The notes beneath the pieces are model-generated. The model was not told the DNA's origin. It saw only the letters and a list, made by a program, of their open reading frames with translations, and searched no databases. The position numbers and the translations under genes are program-made. This document shows, piece by piece, positions 18,590 through 18,900 of a stretch of 18,900 bases of DNA. Origin of the DNA: Funneliformis mosseae (Eukaryota > Glomeromycota > Glomeromycetes > Glomerales > Glomeraceae); contig CAJVPP010001611.1 of assembly GCA_910592005.1 (NCBI GenBank), positions 1-18,900 on the forward strand. The letters run 5' to 3'. Within the stretch, counting starts at the first letter, position 1; each line of letters opens with the position of its first letter.

Positions 18590-18604
18590 GTGTTACATTA
18601 ACAC
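18590..18604. promoter_or_regulatory. Palindrome GTGTTA-CAT-TAACAC
   Basis: Six-base perfect inverted arms around a 3-nt centre, about 180 bp upstream of the ZDS-family start. A possible dimeric protein-binding site; no specific factor is suggested. Confidence 0.35.
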
Positions 18605-18826
18605 AACTCTTTGATGAAATATCACATGATCTAACCCTAATTTTTTACGGGGATATTACCTAATATATCAGTTTTTTTTTGATTTAAAATATGTTACAGA
18701 CATTTTTATTGTAGTGATAGGAAATAAATATATAAAGATGACAATTTTTGAAACTTATTCTTAACTAAACTCAAAAGAAATACGATTACTTTTAAAGAGC
18801 TTATTACCATAAAACGTAAAAGCAAG

Positions 18827-18900
<74 letters not shown>
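18827..18900. repeat. Poly-A tract of at least 74 bases at the window edge
   Basis: An uninterrupted A-run continues to the last base. It may be the tail of a retroposed element, a long homopolymer near a promoter, or an artefact at a contig end. The sequence just before it has no clear retroelement 3' motif. Confidence 0.9.

Larger units (their letters stand above)
18411..18826 (-). promoter_or_regulatory. Upstream region of the ZDS-family gene
   Basis: No gene is seen here, so this should contain the 5' UTR and promoter. A TA-rich tract at about 18479-18510 lies 70-100 bp upstream of the start codon. Two palindromes lie further upstream. Beyond 18600 the DNA is moderately AT-rich with no recognised element. 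Transcription start was not identified. Confidence 0.5.

Noticed and set aside
18632..18640. TAACCCTAA, a telomere-like motif
   Set aside because: Only a single unit is present; no tandem array.
1..18900. tRNA, rRNA, riboswitch or bacterial operon signals
   Set aside because: None was seen on either strand by eye, and the gene structure is eukaryotic. A covariance-model scan would be needed to exclude a divergent RNA.

Overview
The window is extremely AT-rich eukaryotic nuclear DNA with one convincing protein-coding gene at its right end. The rest is decayed transposons and low-complexity sequence. The gene is a fungal ZDS family member. The decayed non-LTR retrotransposon and Tc1-like elements resemble those I associate with arbuscular mycorrhizal fungi (Glomeromycotina, Rhizophagus type). 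That assignment is an inference from memory, not a database result.

Layout, left to right. 1-72 is one end of a Tc1/mariner-type element that continues outside the window. 73-1271 is featureless AT-rich DNA. 1274-1445 is a well preserved 172-bp non-autonomous element (MITE) with 26-bp terminal inverted repeats and TA on both sides. About 2235-6389 is a dead non-LTR retrotransposon on the + strand (reverse transcriptase, cysteine motif, RNase H, A-tail), interrupted at about 4270-4830 by a dead Tc1-like transposase on the - strand. 6400-7350 holds degenerate repeats. 7350-13760 is mostly unassigned AT-rich DNA with a few islands: a broken reading frame at 9556-9885, a 70-bp duplication near 10930-11040, an open frame at 11123-11338, a less AT-rich inverted-repeat island at 11505-11618, and a 50-bp tandem repeat at 12903-13040. 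13762-14100 is a second dead Tc1-like transposase (+ strand), with a likely element end at 14299.

The gene (15055-18410, - strand) has two exons: 17582-18410 and about 15055-17315. The spliced protein is about 1029 residues. It has a conserved N-terminal ZDS motif in exon 1 and the ZDS C-terminal domain in exon 2. In budding yeast, Zds proteins bind PP2A-Cdc55 and control mitotic entry and exit. Unusual features are a recently expanded Lys/Glu repeat (16213-16623), a 266-nt intron with a perfect 10-bp hairpin and a weak tandem acceptor, and a 13-codon upstream reading frame overlapping the start codon. The window ends in at least 74 consecutive A's, which may be a contig edge.

I found no clear evidence of a new biological system. 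The most useful leads are the translational and splicing features of the ZDS gene, the young MITE, and the transition-biased decay of the transposons.
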